From Chryseobacterium sp. OV279 (GTDB lineage Bacteria > Bacteroidota > Bacteroidia > Flavobacteriales > Weeksellaceae), in assembly GCF_900128945.1 (NCBI RefSeq), contig NZ_FQUD01000003.1, forward strand, positions 496,001-560,000: DNA of 64,000 nucleotides. Direction: 5' to 3'. Below are positions 34,905 to 43,817 of this stretch, one piece after another (the first letter of the stretch is position 1; the number at the start of each line of letters is the position of its first letter). Below the pieces are notes generated by a model. The model was not told the DNA's origin. It was given only the letters and a program-made list of their open reading frames with translations, and did no database searches. A program made the translations under genes and the position numbers.

Positions 34905-35231
34905 ATGGAGAACCGCACCTTTGCTTTTATTAAAACAGATAAAAAACTGGTAAAACTGTTCTTTAAAGACATTACCATCATCAAAGGTTTGGGAAACTAT
35001 GTGGAAATCAATACCACATCCCATAAAAAATACATCTACTACAAAGCCCTTAAAGATTTGATTGAAAGTCTTCCGGATGAATTCATGAGGGTCCACAATT
35101 CTTACATTGTCAATTTAACGAATATCGAATATTTCGAAGACAACCAGCTTGTGTGCCAGGATCAGAAAATTGCTGTGGCGAAAAGCTACAAAGATTGTCT
35201 GATTACGACACTTGATAAAATGATGCTTTAA
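34905..35231 (+). CDS. Stand-alone LytTR DNA-binding domain protein
   Basis: A 108-aa protein that is a bare LytTR domain: FAFIKTDKKLVKLFFKDITI, IKGLGNYVEINT, MRVHNSYIVNLTNIEYFED and VAKSYKDCL cover its whole length. LytTR domains usually follow a receiver domain. Here no receiver is present and the upstream DNA is the NlpC/P60 gene 25 bp away. Members bind DNA by beta strands and control surface and cell-wall functions. It may be cotranscribed with the peptidase gene. A 16-bp hairpin follows about 50 bp downstream. Confidence 0.82.
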   Translation: MENRTFAFIKTDKKLVKLFFKDITIIKGLGNYVEINTTSHKKYIYYKALKDLIESLPDEFMRVHNSYIVNLTNIEYFEDNQLVCQDQKIAVAKSYKDCLITTLDKMML

Positions 35232-35278
35232 TAAAATAAGCGTAAAAAAAACTACTATTTTACATCACTCGTCGTTAA

Positions 35279-35313
35279 AAACCCTGTCAAGGTTTTGAAC
35301 CTTGACAGGGTTT
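35279..35313. repeat. Palindromic intergenic element (GTCAAGGTT family), copy 1
   Basis: A perfect 16-bp inverted repeat (35279-35294 with 35298-35313, loop TTG) centred on CTGTCAAGGTT/AACCTTGACAG. A second element with the same core (GTCAAGGTT...AACCTTGAC) but different flanks lies at 51986-52022. The shared core points to a dispersed repeat family. It may also serve as the terminator of the LytTR gene. Confidence 0.75.
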
Positions 35314-35455
35314 CAGGTTCCATTTAATATTTCGAAGAAATATTGCTCTGAAAAAGAAAACATCAGAAAATCACCATTCTGAATAATATTTCCTTCACAC
35401 CAAATAATAAATTGGTTCAACTACTCCATTCATTTTACATTCGCTAAAAAATAAA

Positions 35456-35827
35456 ATGAATAAAAACAGAGCACTTGACTACATCAACAGTCACAATCTT
35501 ACCGAAATAAAAGCAGGAAGCCATAGAAGCACTTTCCTTGAAATCTGGATGGTAACCGTTAATGACAGAATTTTCGCCAGATCATGGGGCCTCGCAGAAA
35601 AAAGCTGGTACCATACTTTTTTAGAAGATCCGGAAGGACAGATCAGATGCGGAGAAGAGATTTTTAATATAAAGGCATTCGTTCCTGATGATCTCAAAGA
35701 ACTTACATCTGATATTAATAGGGCTTATTTAACAAAATATAATACAGGCCCCAATCTCAAATATTCAAAAGGTATTATTGAGCAAAAACACGTTGAGAAG
35801 ACGATGGAGTTCATTATTTGCGAGTAA
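35456..35827 (+). CDS. DUF2255 family protein
   Basis: A 123-aa protein resembling DUF2255: FLEIWMVTVNDRIFARSWGL, then KSWYHTFLEDPEGQIRCG and INRAYLTKYNTGP fit the pattern of a small split-barrel-like domain (IWxVxVxxxxYxRS...WY). Function unknown; a flavin-binding split-barrel role is sometimes proposed. The ATG at 35456 is preceded by an AT-rich leader with no terminator between it and the palindromic element. Confidence 0.65.
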   Translation: MNKNRALDYINSHNLTEIKAGSHRSTFLEIWMVTVNDRIFARSWGLAEKSWYHTFLEDPEGQIRCGEEIFNIKAFVPDDLKELTSDINRAYLTKYNTGPNLKYSKGIIEQKHVEKTMEFIICE

Positions 35828-35878
35828 TGTAGCTGCAGATAACCGTAAATAATTCCCGTTGAAGACTTATTTCCAAAC

Positions 35879-35909
35879 TTGTATACTAGAACAATCTTTT
35901 GTACTTTTG
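35879..35909 (+). promoter_or_regulatory. Promoter of dapD (TTG-N20-TACTTTTG)
   Basis: TTG at 35879-35881 and TACTTTTG at 35902-35909 with a 20-nt spacer fit the Bacteroidetes -33/-7 promoter. The dapD start is 57 nt downstream. Confidence 0.65.
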
Positions 35910-35966
35910 ACCTTCGGAACTGTGGGAAGCTGCAGGGATAATTTATACTAAAATCAAATAAGAAAC

Positions 35967-36779
35967 ATGTCGTTACAACAAACAATTGAAAACATTTGGG
36001 ATCATAGAGATTTATTACAGAATGAAGACAGCCAGAAGGCGATAAGAGAGGTTATTTCTTTATTGGATTCCGGAGAACTTCGTGTTGCTGAGCCTACGGA
36101 AAACGGATGGCAGGTGAATGAGTGGGTGAAGAAAGCCGTAGTAATGTATTTCCCGATCCAGAAGATGGAAACTATTGAAGTAGGTCCGTTTGAATTTCAT
36201 GACAAAATTCCTTTGAAGAGAAATTATGCTGAAAAAGGAGTGAGAGTTGTACCGCATGCGATCGCCAGAGAAGGATCTTTCGTAGCTTCAGGCGTTATTT
36301 TGATGCCTTCTTACGTGAATATCGGAGCGTATGTAGATTCAGGAACAATGGTAGACACTTGGGCTACGGTTGGAAGCTGTGCACAGATCGGTAAAAACGT
36401 TCACCTGAGTGGTGGTGTAGGTATCGGTGGTGTATTGGAGCCGTTACAGGCAGCTCCTGTGATCATTGAGGACGACTGTTTCATCGGTTCAAGATGTATC
36501 GTGGTCGAAGGGGTTCACGTAGAAAAAGAAGCCGTATTGGGTGCGAATGTCGTATTGACAGCTTCTACAAAAATCATTGATGTTACAGGTGACCAGCCTA
36601 TTGAAATCAAAGGAAGAGTTCCTGCACGTTCAGTAGTAATCCCGGGAAGTTATACCAAACAGTATCCTGCCGGAGAATACCAGGTTCCTTGTGCATTGAT
36701 CATCGGTCAGAGAAAAGAATCAACAGATAAAAAAACATCTCTTAATGATGCTTTAAGAGAGAACAATGTAGCTGTATAA
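35967..36779 (+). CDS. dapD: 2,3,4,5-tetrahydropyridine-2,6-dicarboxylate N-succinyltransferase
   Basis: A 270-aa enzyme of the succinylase branch of lysine/diaminopimelate synthesis; it adds succinyl from succinyl-CoA to tetrahydrodipicolinate. An N-terminal helical domain (about 1-90) is followed by a left-handed beta helix with hexapeptide repeats (VNIGAYVDSGTMVDTWATVG, VHLSGGVGIGGVLEP, IGSRCIVVEGVHVEKEAVLG). The length and order fit DapD. It is monocistronic, with its own promoter and a terminator at 36825-36860. Confidence 0.95.
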   Translation: MSLQQTIENIWDHRDLLQNEDSQKAIREVISLLDSGELRVAEPTENGWQVNEWVKKAVVMYFPIQKMETIEVGPFEFHDKIPLKRNYAEKGVRVVPHAIAREGSFVASGVILMPSYVNIGAYVDSGTMVDTWATVGSCAQIGKNVHLSGGVGIGGVLEPLQAAPVIIEDDCFIGSRCIVVEGVHVEKEAVLGANVVLTASTKIIDVTGDQPIEIKGRVPARSVVIPGSYTKQYPAGEYQVPCALIIGQRKESTDKKTSLNDALRENNVAV

Positions 36780-36824
36780 GCTTTGTTTTCTCTAAATTTT
36801 AAAGATTGATTTTAAAATTTATAC

Positions 36825-36860
36825 AATAAACCCTGAATAGTCATTTAGGGTTTATTTTAT
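36825..36860 (+). terminator. Rho-independent terminator after dapD
   Basis: AATAAACCCTGAAT (36825-36838) pairs with ATTTAGGGTTTATT (36843-36856) with one G-U pair, and a T-rich tail follows. Confidence 0.8.
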
Positions 36861-36898
36861 TTATACCTTTAAACCGCTTAAAAAATCTTACTAAAAAC

Positions 36899-38002
36899 AT
36901 GGATATGAAGATTGCCTTCGACGCAAAACGTTTTTTTCATAATACGTCCGGATTGGGCAATTATTCAAGAGATCTGGTCAGGATTCTTTCTCAGTACTAT
37001 CCGGAAAACGAATACCTGCTGCTGAACAAAAACCGTTCAGAAAGAGGAAAAGACATCCTCGAAAGACCCGATGTCCGTTTTGTGGAAACCTCAAAAGGAA
37101 ATCTCTCCCGACAGTTTAAAATGGGTAAAGATGCACAGAAGGAAGGCGCACAGATATTTCATGGCTTATCCGGTGAGCTGCCTTTGAAGTGGGGCAAAGA
37201 ACCCATCAAAAAAATAGTGACGATCCATGATCTGATTTTCATGAGATATCCGCAGTATTATTCCTTCTTTGACAGGAAAATACACCTTTGGAAATTTAAA
37301 AAAGCGGCTGTTTCTGCAGATAAGATCATCGCCATTTCTGAGCAGACCAAAAGAGATATCATCACCTATTTAAAAGTTCCCGAAACCAAAATTGAAGTCA
37401 TTTATCAGGGCTGCCACAAAGCTTTTAAAGAACAGCAGTCGGCTGAGTTTATTCAGCTGACCAAAGAGAAATTTAATCTTCCTGAGCGCTTTATTTTAAA
37501 CGTTGGAACCATTGAAGACCGTAAGAATCTTTTAAACATTGTCAAAGGAATCAATGGAACGGAAATCCCGTTGGTTGTTGTTGGAAGAAAGACGAATTAC
37601 TATAAAAAAGTAGAGGCATTCATCAGAAAAAACAAAATGGAAAAGCAGGTGCTCTTTCTGGAAGGAGTTTCCATGGATGAACTGGCTGTGATCTATAAAC
37701 TGGCTGATGTTTTTGTCTACCCGAGCTTTTTTGAAGGCTTCGGAATCCCTGTGATAGAAGCGATTTTTTCAAAAACGGCTGTTATTACGAGCAATGTCAG
37801 CTGTCTTCCGGAAGCGGGAGGGGAATACTCCGTTTATGTAGATCCGAAAAGTTTTGAAGATATCGGAGCCAAAATAAAATTTTTATGGGAAAATGAATCC
37901 GAGAGGAAACGCCGTGCAGAAAAGAGTTTCACGTTTGTTCAGAAATTTAATGACGAACCCATTGCAGCTCAGCTGATGGATCTCTACAAAAAAATTCTGT
38001 AA
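36899..38002 (+). CDS. Glycosyltransferase family 4 (GT-B)
   Basis: A 367-aa GT4 glycosyltransferase. The N-terminal acceptor domain opens MKIAFDAKRFFHNTSGLGNY, with IHDLIF and IIAISEQTKRDI. The C-terminal donor domain has RFILNVGTIEDRKNLLNIVK, LFLEGVSMDELAVIYKLADV and YPSFFEGFGIPVIEAI (E-x7-E motif), then TAVITSNVSCLPEAGG. It transfers a nucleotide-activated sugar to a lipid or glycan acceptor, probably for surface polysaccharide. ATG 36899 was kept; ATG 36905 is equally possible. It stands alone between dapD and the his leader. Confidence 0.87.
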   Translation: MDMKIAFDAKRFFHNTSGLGNYSRDLVRILSQYYPENEYLLLNKNRSERGKDILERPDVRFVETSKGNLSRQFKMGKDAQKEGAQIFHGLSGELPLKWGKEPIKKIVTIHDLIFMRYPQYYSFFDRKIHLWKFKKAAVSADKIIAISEQTKRDIITYLKVPETKIEVIYQGCHKAFKEQQSAEFIQLTKEKFNLPERFILNVGTIEDRKNLLNIVKGINGTEIPLVVVGRKTNYYKKVEAFIRKNKMEKQVLFLEGVSMDELAVIYKLADVFVYPSFFEGFGIPVIEAIFSKTAVITSNVSCLPEAGGEYSVYVDPKSFEDIGAKIKFLWENESERKRRAEKSFTFVQKFNDEPIAAQLMDLYKKIL

Positions 38003-38008
38003 AAAAAC

Positions 38009-38038
38009 TTTGCAGTTTAAAAATAAGTCCTACATTTG
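38009..38038 (+). promoter_or_regulatory. Promoter of the histidine operon (TTTG-N18-TACATTTG)
   Basis: TTTG at 38009-38012 and TACATTTG at 38031-38038 fit the Bacteroidetes -33/-7 promoter closely. It ends 17 nt before the leader peptide ATG at 38056. It lies directly after the stop of the glycosyltransferase gene. Confidence 0.75.
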
Positions 38039-38055
38039 TACCACAATTCAAAACA

Positions 38056-38106
38056 ATGAAACCGAATTTTTTAACACTTCATCATTATTATCATCATCTC
38101 TGCTAA
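38056..38106 (+). CDS. hisL: Histidine operon leader peptide
   Basis: A 16-codon frame encoding MKPNFLTLHHYYHHLC, with four His codons in six positions (38080-38097). It lies between the his promoter and a terminator upstream of hisG. This is the classic layout of ribosome-mediated attenuation: with scarce His-tRNA the ribosome stalls on the CAT codons. It is too short for standard gene calling but strongly supported by context. Confidence 0.85.
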   Translation: MKPNFLTLHHYYHHLC

Positions 38107-38183
38107 GACGGAATTGATTGATATAAACATGTGTTAAAATCAAAAATAATTAAAACCGTCTGAGTAAACAGACGGTTTTTTTG
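38069..38183 (+). promoter_or_regulatory. Histidine operon attenuator
   Basis: The terminator hairpin AAACCGTCTG/CAGACGGTTT (38153-38162 with 38169-38178) is followed by a T run. Two competing pairings are visible. AGACGG at 38106-38111, overlapping the leader stop, can pair with CCGTCT at 38156-38161 and so open the terminator. A 9-bp stem joins 38069-38077 with 38131-38139 (AACAC/GTGTT core). The second stem would be masked by a ribosome stalled at the His codons. Folding was done by eye. Confidence 0.75.
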
Positions 38184-38250
38184 TTTCCCGGATTTCCCCG
38201 GAAATATCCAACAGATCAGTTTTTATTTACTCAGACCCCAAAACAATACA

Positions 38251-39108
38251 ATGAGTAAATTAAAAATTGCGATCCAGAAAAGCGGCCGGCTCTACGAAGA
38301 ATCTTTACAGCTCCTGAAAGACTGCGGGATCTTCGTCAACAACGGAAAAGACCAGCTGAAAGTCTCTGTAGACAACTTCCCCATGGAGATCATGTATCTC
38401 AGAAATTCAGACATTCCCCAATACCTTGAAGACGGAGTGGTAGATATCGCCATTGTAGGTGAAAATCTTTTAGCCGAAAAACAAAAGAATATCCAGATCG
38501 TGGAGAAGCTTGGATTTTCAAAATGCAGGGTTTCGCTGGCTGTCCCCAAAGAAGTGGAAACGGATGATCTTTCCTTCTTCCAGGGTAAAAAAATTGCTAC
38601 TTCTTATCCCAACACCCTTAAAAATTTCCTTGACCGTGAAGGCATCACTTCCGATATTCACATCATTTCCGGCTCCGTTGAAATAGCTCCGAATATTGGT
38701 CTGGCAGATGGAATCTGTGATATTGTAAGCTCCGGAAGTACCTTATTTAAAAACGGTTTGAGAGAAACGGTGACCCTTTTGAAATCGGAAGCGGTTTTAG
38801 CAAAAACATCCGTACTCAATTCTGAGAAAGAGATGGTTCTTAATAAATTTCTGTTCCGTATACAATCCGTTTTAAGAGCAAAAAATTCAAAATACATCCT
38901 GATGAATGTTCCCAATGACAAGATCAGTGATATCGCATCCGTCCTTCCTGTACTAAAGAGTCCTACGGTTATTCCTTTGGCGGAAGAAGGCTGGAGCAGC
39001 ATTCATTCGGTGATTGATGAAGAAAGATTCTGGGACGTCATTGATGAGCTGAAAGAAAACGGAGCGCAGGACATTCTTATTATTCCAATCGATAAAATGG
39101 TTATTTAA
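38251..39108 (+). CDS. hisG: ATP phosphoribosyltransferase (long form)
   Basis: A 285-aa enzyme of the first histidine step: it joins ATP and PRPP to phosphoribosyl-ATP. KIAIQKSGRLYEESLQLLKD, VDIAIVGENLLAEK and GLADGICDIVSSGSTLFKNG (PRPP loop) are present. The length and C-terminal segment (TVIPLAEEGWSSIHSVIDEE) indicate the long form with an ACT-like regulatory domain, so it should be histidine-inhibited and not need HisZ. It follows the attenuator terminator by about 70 bp and overlaps hisD by 1 nt. Confidence 0.95.
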   Translation: MSKLKIAIQKSGRLYEESLQLLKDCGIFVNNGKDQLKVSVDNFPMEIMYLRNSDIPQYLEDGVVDIAIVGENLLAEKQKNIQIVEKLGFSKCRVSLAVPKEVETDDLSFFQGKKIATSYPNTLKNFLDREGITSDIHIISGSVEIAPNIGLADGICDIVSSGSTLFKNGLRETVTLLKSEAVLAKTSVLNSEKEMVLNKFLFRIQSVLRAKNSKYILMNVPNDKISDIASVLPVLKSPTVIPLAEEGWSSIHSVIDEERFWDVIDELKENGAQDILIIPIDKMVI

Positions 39109-40385
39109 TGATGAAAATATACAGATATCCGGAAAGAAAAATCTGGCCAGACCTTGTAAAACGGCCGGTATTGAAGCGTGAAGAGATCTCAGAATTGATT
39201 GCGCAAATATTTGAAAAAGTAGAAAAAGACGGTGATCAAGCGCTTATTGAGTTTAATAAAAAATTTGACAAAGCAATAACTCTGGAAATTTTGGTTTCAG
39301 ATACAGAAGTTGAGAATGCTGAAAACGAAGTTTCTGAAGAATTAAAGAAAGCCATCAGACAGGCGAAAGAAAATATTTCCAAATTCCACGCGGCTCAGAT
39401 CACGGAAACAGAGAAAATTGAAACGGTAAAAGGCGTAACCTGCTGGAGAGAAAACCGTGCTGTAGAAAAGGTCGGTATCTATATTCCCGGTGGAACAGCT
39501 CCTTTATTTTCCACTGTACTTATGCTTGCAGTGCCTGCAAATCTGGCGGGATGTAAAGAGATTATTCTTTGTACTCCTCCTGACAGCAACGGGAATATTA
39601 ATCCGGCTATTCTATTCACGGCGAAACTCTGTGGAATTACTAAAATATTCAAAACAGGTGGCGCACAGGCTATCGCTGCCATGACGTTAGGAACAGAAAG
39701 TATTCCCAAGGTGTATAAAATTTTCGGACCGGGAAATCAGTTTGTGGTTGCGGCTAAAGAATATGCGCAGCGTTTTGGTGTAGCTATCGATATGCCGGCA
39801 GGTCCCAGCGAAGTTCTTGTCATTGCAGACAGTAAGGCGGTTCCTGAGTTCTGTGCAGCAGATCTCCTTTCCCAGACGGAACACGGAAGTGACAGCCAAG
39901 TCGTTTTTATCACGACTGAGTTCAAAATTTTTGAACAAACCATTGAAGCCGTAGAAAAGCAGATCAAAAAGCTTCCAAGAAATGAAATGGCCCAACAGGC
40001 ACTGGATCACAGCCTTTTTATGCTGGCTCAGTCTATCGAGGAAGCTTTGGAATTCAGTAATCTGTATGCTCCGGAGCACCTTATTCTGGCTTTGGAGGAT
40101 TTTGAACAATACATTCCGATGATCAGCAATGCAGGATCTGTTTTCCTTGGAAATTACTCCTGTGAAAGTGCCGGGGATTATGCCAGCGGAACCAATCACA
40201 CGCTTCCTACGAATGCTTATGCAAAGAACTACAGCGGAGTTTCTCTGGACAGTTTTGTTAAGAAAATTACATTCCAGCACCTTTCTAAGGAAGGTCTTAA
40301 AAATATAGGAAAAACTATCGAACTTATGGCAGAGGCGGAAGGTCTTATTGCCCACAAAAATGCAGTATCTATCAGATTAAAATAA
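39108..40385 (+). CDS. hisD: Histidinol dehydrogenase
   Basis: A 425-aa zinc enzyme that oxidises L-histidinol to histidine in two NAD-dependent steps (last of the pathway). Seen: VGIYIPGGTAPLFSTVLMLA, KIFGPGNQFVVAAKEYAQ, the metal and catalytic region LLSQTEHGSDSQ, and YAPEHLIL with Glu/His. The start is a double ATG at 39108/39111; the first overlaps the hisG stop (TAATG). 4 nt separate it from hisC. Confidence 0.95.
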   Translation: MMKIYRYPERKIWPDLVKRPVLKREEISELIAQIFEKVEKDGDQALIEFNKKFDKAITLEILVSDTEVENAENEVSEELKKAIRQAKENISKFHAAQITETEKIETVKGVTCWRENRAVEKVGIYIPGGTAPLFSTVLMLAVPANLAGCKEIILCTPPDSNGNINPAILFTAKLCGITKIFKTGGAQAIAAMTLGTESIPKVYKIFGPGNQFVVAAKEYAQRFGVAIDMPAGPSEVLVIADSKAVPEFCAADLLSQTEHGSDSQVVFITTEFKIFEQTIEAVEKQIKKLPRNEMAQQALDHSLFMLAQSIEEALEFSNLYAPEHLILALEDFEQYIPMISNAGSVFLGNYSCESAGDYASGTNHTLPTNAYAKNYSGVSLDSFVKKITFQHLSKEGLKNIGKTIELMAEAEGLIAHKNAVSIRLK

Positions 40386-40389
40386 TACA

Positions 40390-41421
40390 ATGAAAGAATT
40401 CAATACCAACAGTTTAGTGAGAGAAAATATATTAAAACTACAGCCTTATATCAGTTTCAGAGATCACAATGAGTTCAATGCTCCGGTGTTGCTGGATGCC
40501 AATGAATGTCCGTTTGGAGAGTTCAACAGATATCCGGATTCTTCTCAGAAAAAGCTTAAAAATAAATTGGCAGAGCTTAAAGGTCTTTCACCGGCGCAGA
40601 TCGCTATAGGAAACGGAAGCGATGAACTGATCGATCTGATCATTAAAATCTTCTGCGAACCTAAAAAGGACGCCATTCTGATGATGAATCCTTCTTTTGC
40701 GATGTACGGTTTCTACGCAACAGTAAATGAAAATGAAGTGATTAAGCTTGATTTGGATGAAAATTTTGAAATTGTAAAAGACGATTTTCTAAAGATCACT
40801 CAGGAAAGGGAGATTAAAATTTTCTTCCTGTGTTCTCCGAATAATCCAACCGGAAACAGCGTAGAAGACATGGAATTTTTCATCCAAAATTTTAACGGTA
40901 TTGTGGTCATTGATGAAGCATATATCGAATTTTCGGGAAACAGATCAGGCATTGAATTGCTGACTCAATATCCTAATGTCATTGTGCTTCAGACTTTTTC
41001 AAAAGCATGGGGAACGGCAGGAGCAAGGGTAGGAACAGCTTACGCCTCCGAAGAGATCATCCGTTTTATCAATACGGTAAAAGCACCTTATAACGTTAAT
41101 TCTTTGAGCCAGGAACTTATTTTGAGTATTCTGGATGATGAAAATAAGCTTAAAGAAAACGTGGAAAATGTGTTAAAGGAGAGATCTTGGCTGGAAGAAC
41201 AGTTTAAAACCATTGAATGCATTGAAAAAGTATTTCCGACAGACGCCAATTTCTTTCTGATCAAAATGAGAGACGGGAAAAAAGTATATGAGAAAATGCT
41301 TGAAGAAGAAGTTTTAACGAGCCAGAGAGCGCCTGCCATTCCAGATTGCATTAGAATCAATGTAGGAAACCGTGAAGAAAATGAAAAGTTGATTAACGTT
41401 TTAAAAGGAATACCATCATGA
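40390..41421 (+). CDS. hisC: Histidinol-phosphate aminotransferase
   Basis: A 343-aa PLP-dependent fold-type I aminotransferase that makes histidinol phosphate from imidazole acetol phosphate. The PLP lysine is in [25 protein letters not shown] and [10 protein letters not shown] are also present. Its TGA stop overlaps the hisB start (ATGA). Confidence 0.95.
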   Translation: MKEFNTNSLVRENILKLQPYISFRDHNEFNAPVLLDANECPFGEFNRYPDSSQKKLKNKLAELKGLSPAQIAIGNGSDELIDLIIKIFCEPKKDAILMMNPSFAMYGFYATVNENEVIKLDLDENFEIVKDDFLKITQEREIKIFFLCSPNNPTGNSVEDMEFFIQNFNGIVVIDEAYIEFSGNRSGIELLTQYPNVIVLQTFSKAWGTAGARVGTAYASEEIIRFINTVKAPYNVNSLSQELILSILDDENKLKENVENVLKERSWLEEQFKTIECIEKVFPTDANFFLIKMRDGKKVYEKMLEEEVLTSQRAPAIPDCIRINVGNREENEKLINVLKGIPS

Positions 41422-42512
41422 AAAAAGTACTGTTCATAGACCGAGACGGAACCCTGATCGTAGAACCGCCGGAAGATTTTCAGGTAGATGCTCTGGAGAA
41501 GCTGGAATTTTATCCAGGAGTTTTTCAGAACCTTGCCAGAATTGTCAGAGAAATGGATTACGAACTGGTGATGGTAACCAATCAGGATGGCTTGGGTACC
41601 GAGAGTTTTCCTTTTGAAGATTTTATACAACCTCACGAAAAAATGTTGAAAGCCTTCGAAAATGAAGGAATTGTTTTCAATGACATTCTGATCGATAAAA
41701 GCTTTGAACATGAAAATCTCCCTACCAGAAAACCGGGAATCGGGATGCTTTCAAAATACATTTACGGAAAGTATGATCTTGAAAATTCATATGTAATTGG
41801 TGATCGAAGTACGGACGTACAACTGGCTGTTAATTTGGAAACTAAATCTATTTATCTGAATGAAAGCTTTAATGAAGAAGCGACGCTCAGTACAGACAGC
41901 TGGAACGGGATTTATTCGTTTTTAAAACAGGAATCCAGAAAGGCAAAAGTCTACAGAAAAACCAATGAAACAGAGATTGATATTGAAATTGATCTCAATG
42001 GAAAAGGAGTTTCTGAAATTTCAACCGGGCTTCATTTTTTTGATCATATGCTGGACCAAATTGCCAGACACGGAAATTTAGACCTTACAATTAAAGTGAA
42101 CGGAGATCTTCAGGTCGATGAGCACCACACGATTGAAGATACAGGAATTGCATTAGGAGAAGCTTTCCTAAAAGCATTGGGAAACAAGAAAGGAATCGAG
42201 AGGTATGGTTTTCTGCTTCCTATGGACGACTGTCTGGCTCAGGCTGCCATTGATTTCGGAGGCAGGCCGTGGCTGGTTTGGGATGTTGATTTTAAAAGAG
42301 AAAAAATTGGGGATGTGCCTACAGAAATGTTTGTTCACTTTTTCAAATCATTTACAGATTCTTCCCGGTCTAATCTGAATATCAAGGCAGAAGGCGGCAA
42401 TGAACACCACAAAATAGAAGCGGTCTTCAAAGCATTTGCAAAAGCTGTTAAAATCGCGGTGAATCAGTCCGATAGCAGTTATAATTTACCATCAACCAAA
42501 GGAAGTTTATAG
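41418..42512 (+). CDS. hisB: Bifunctional histidinol-phosphatase / imidazoleglycerol-phosphate dehydratase
   Basis: A 364-aa fusion. Residues about 1-165 are a HAD phosphatase (FIDRDGTLI with D8 and D10, [23 protein letters not shown]). Residues about 170-364 are the dehydratase with its His metal clusters ([47 protein letters not shown]). It catalyses steps 6 and 8. It overlaps hisC by 4 nt and abuts hisH without a gap. Confidence 0.95.
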   Translation: MKKVLFIDRDGTLIVEPPEDFQVDALEKLEFYPGVFQNLARIVREMDYELVMVTNQDGLGTESFPFEDFIQPHEKMLKAFENEGIVFNDILIDKSFEHENLPTRKPGIGMLSKYIYGKYDLENSYVIGDRSTDVQLAVNLETKSIYLNESFNEEATLSTDSWNGIYSFLKQESRKAKVYRKTNETEIDIEIDLNGKGVSEISTGLHFFDHMLDQIARHGNLDLTIKVNGDLQVDEHHTIEDTGIALGEAFLKALGNKKGIERYGFLLPMDDCLAQAAIDFGGRPWLVWDVDFKREKIGDVPTEMFVHFFKSFTDSSRSNLNIKAEGGNEHHKIEAVFKAFAKAVKIAVNQSDSSYNLPSTKGSL

Positions 42513-43091
42513 ATGATTGCATTAATAAAATACAACGGAGGAAATGTCAGTTCAGTCCAGAACGCATTGTCCCGGCTGAATATTGAATCGATAGTGACCG
42601 ATGATCCGGAATTGATCCTGAAGGCGGATAAAGTCATTTTTCCGGGTGTAGGAGAAGCTTCTTCCACCATGAAGGTCTTGAAAGAAAAAGGGCTTGATAC
42701 GCTTATTCCTTCTTTGAAACAGCCTGTTCTCGGGATTTGTTTGGGGATGCAGCTGATGTGCGGTGACAATGAAGAAGGCAATGTAAGAGGAATGGGAATA
42801 TTTGATGTTGATGTTAAAAGGTTTCCGCCGGAAGATCTGGTTCCCCACATGGGATGGAATACGCTTTTAGATCTTAAAAATCCTTTGTTTTCGGGAATTG
42901 AAGAAACTAATGATGTTTATTTTGTACACAGCTATTATTGCGGACTGGCTGATTCTACCATTGCAGTATGCGATTATATTCTCCCGTTCAGTGCAGCGCT
43001 GCAGAAGGATAATTTCTTTGCGGTACAGTTTCACCCGGAGAAATCAGGAATGGCAGGCAGCAGCATATTAAATAACTTTATAAAACTGTAA
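42513..43091 (+). CDS. hisH: Imidazole glycerol phosphate synthase, glutaminase subunit
   Basis: A 192-aa class I glutamine amidotransferase. The nucleophile is C76 in PVLGICLGMQ, the oxyanion region is FPGVGEAS, and the catalytic His/Glu pair is in FAVQFHPEKSG. It supplies ammonia to HisF through a tunnel. The gene is directly adjacent to hisB and hisA, matching the stoichiometry needed with HisF. Confidence 0.95.
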   Translation: MIALIKYNGGNVSSVQNALSRLNIESIVTDDPELILKADKVIFPGVGEASSTMKVLKEKGLDTLIPSLKQPVLGICLGMQLMCGDNEEGNVRGMGIFDVDVKRFPPEDLVPHMGWNTLLDLKNPLFSGIEETNDVYFVHSYYCGLADSTIAVCDYILPFSAALQKDNFFAVQFHPEKSGMAGSSILNNFIKL

Positions 43092-43817
43092 ATGATGAAA
43101 ATTATTCCAGCTATTGACATTATCGACGGAAAATGTGTCCGTCTTTCAAAAGGAGATTATTCGACCAAAAAAATATACAGCGAAGATCCGGTAAAAACGG
43201 CCAGAGAATTTGAAAGCTATGGAATTCAGTTTCTGCATCTTGTGGATCTTGACGGAGCCCGTTCCAAACATATCGTCAATCAGAAGGTATTGGAAAATAT
43301 TGCCCGGGAAACATCGCTTCATATTGATTTTGGAGGCGGATTAAAAACCGGGAATGATATAGAAACGGCTTTTAATTCGGGAGCGAAACAGATCACCCTT
43401 GGAAGTATTGCGGTACAGGATCGTGAATTCTGTTTTGAAATGATCCAAAAATACGGCAGTGAAAAGATTATTTTAGGCGCAGACTGTGAAAACCGAAAGA
43501 TAAAAACATCCGGATGGGAAAAGGAAAGCAATTTAGATATCATTGATTTTCTGTTGGATTACCAAGAAAAAGGAGTTATTCAGACCATTTGCACGGATAT
43601 TTCAAAAGATGGAATGCTGGAAGGTCCTTCCACAGATTTGTATAAAGAAATTCTGACGAAAACTGCAATAAAGCTTACGGCAAGCGGCGGTATTTCGTGC
43701 ATCGAAGACGTCCACAGAATGAAAGAAATCGGATGTTCGGGAACGATTATCGGAAAAGCGATTTACGAGGGAAAAATAACATTACAACAACTTCAGGACT
43801 TTATTGAAAATGCTTAA
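43092..43817 (+). CDS. hisA: ProFAR isomerase (phosphoribosylformimino-AICAR-P isomerase)
   Basis: A 241-aa TIM barrel that isomerises ProFAR to [25 protein letters not shown] and the phosphate loops GGGLKTGND and TASGGIS are seen, with catalytic Asp residues in AIDIIDG and TDISKDG. A double ATG sits at 43092/43095. It is related to HisF and overlaps it by 8 nt. Confidence 0.95.
   Translation: MMKIIPAIDIIDGKCVRLSKGDYSTKKIYSEDPVKTAREFESYGIQFLHLVDLDGARSKHIVNQKVLENIARETSLHIDFGGGLKTGNDIETAFNSGAKQITLGSIAVQDREFCFEMIQKYGSEKIILGADCENRKIKTSGWEKESNLDIIDFLLDYQEKGVIQTICTDISKDGMLEGPSTDLYKEILTKTAIKLTASGGISCIEDVHRMKEIGCSGTIIGKAIYEGKITLQQLQDFIENA

Noticed and set aside
38104..38250. Possible small RNA or riboswitch upstream of hisG
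   Set aside because: The leader peptide with His codons and the competing hairpins explain the structure as an attenuator.
39687..40355. A 222-codon open frame antisense to hisD
   Set aside because: hisD is conserved over this whole stretch and the antisense frame has no recognisable domain; it is a by-product of codon bias.
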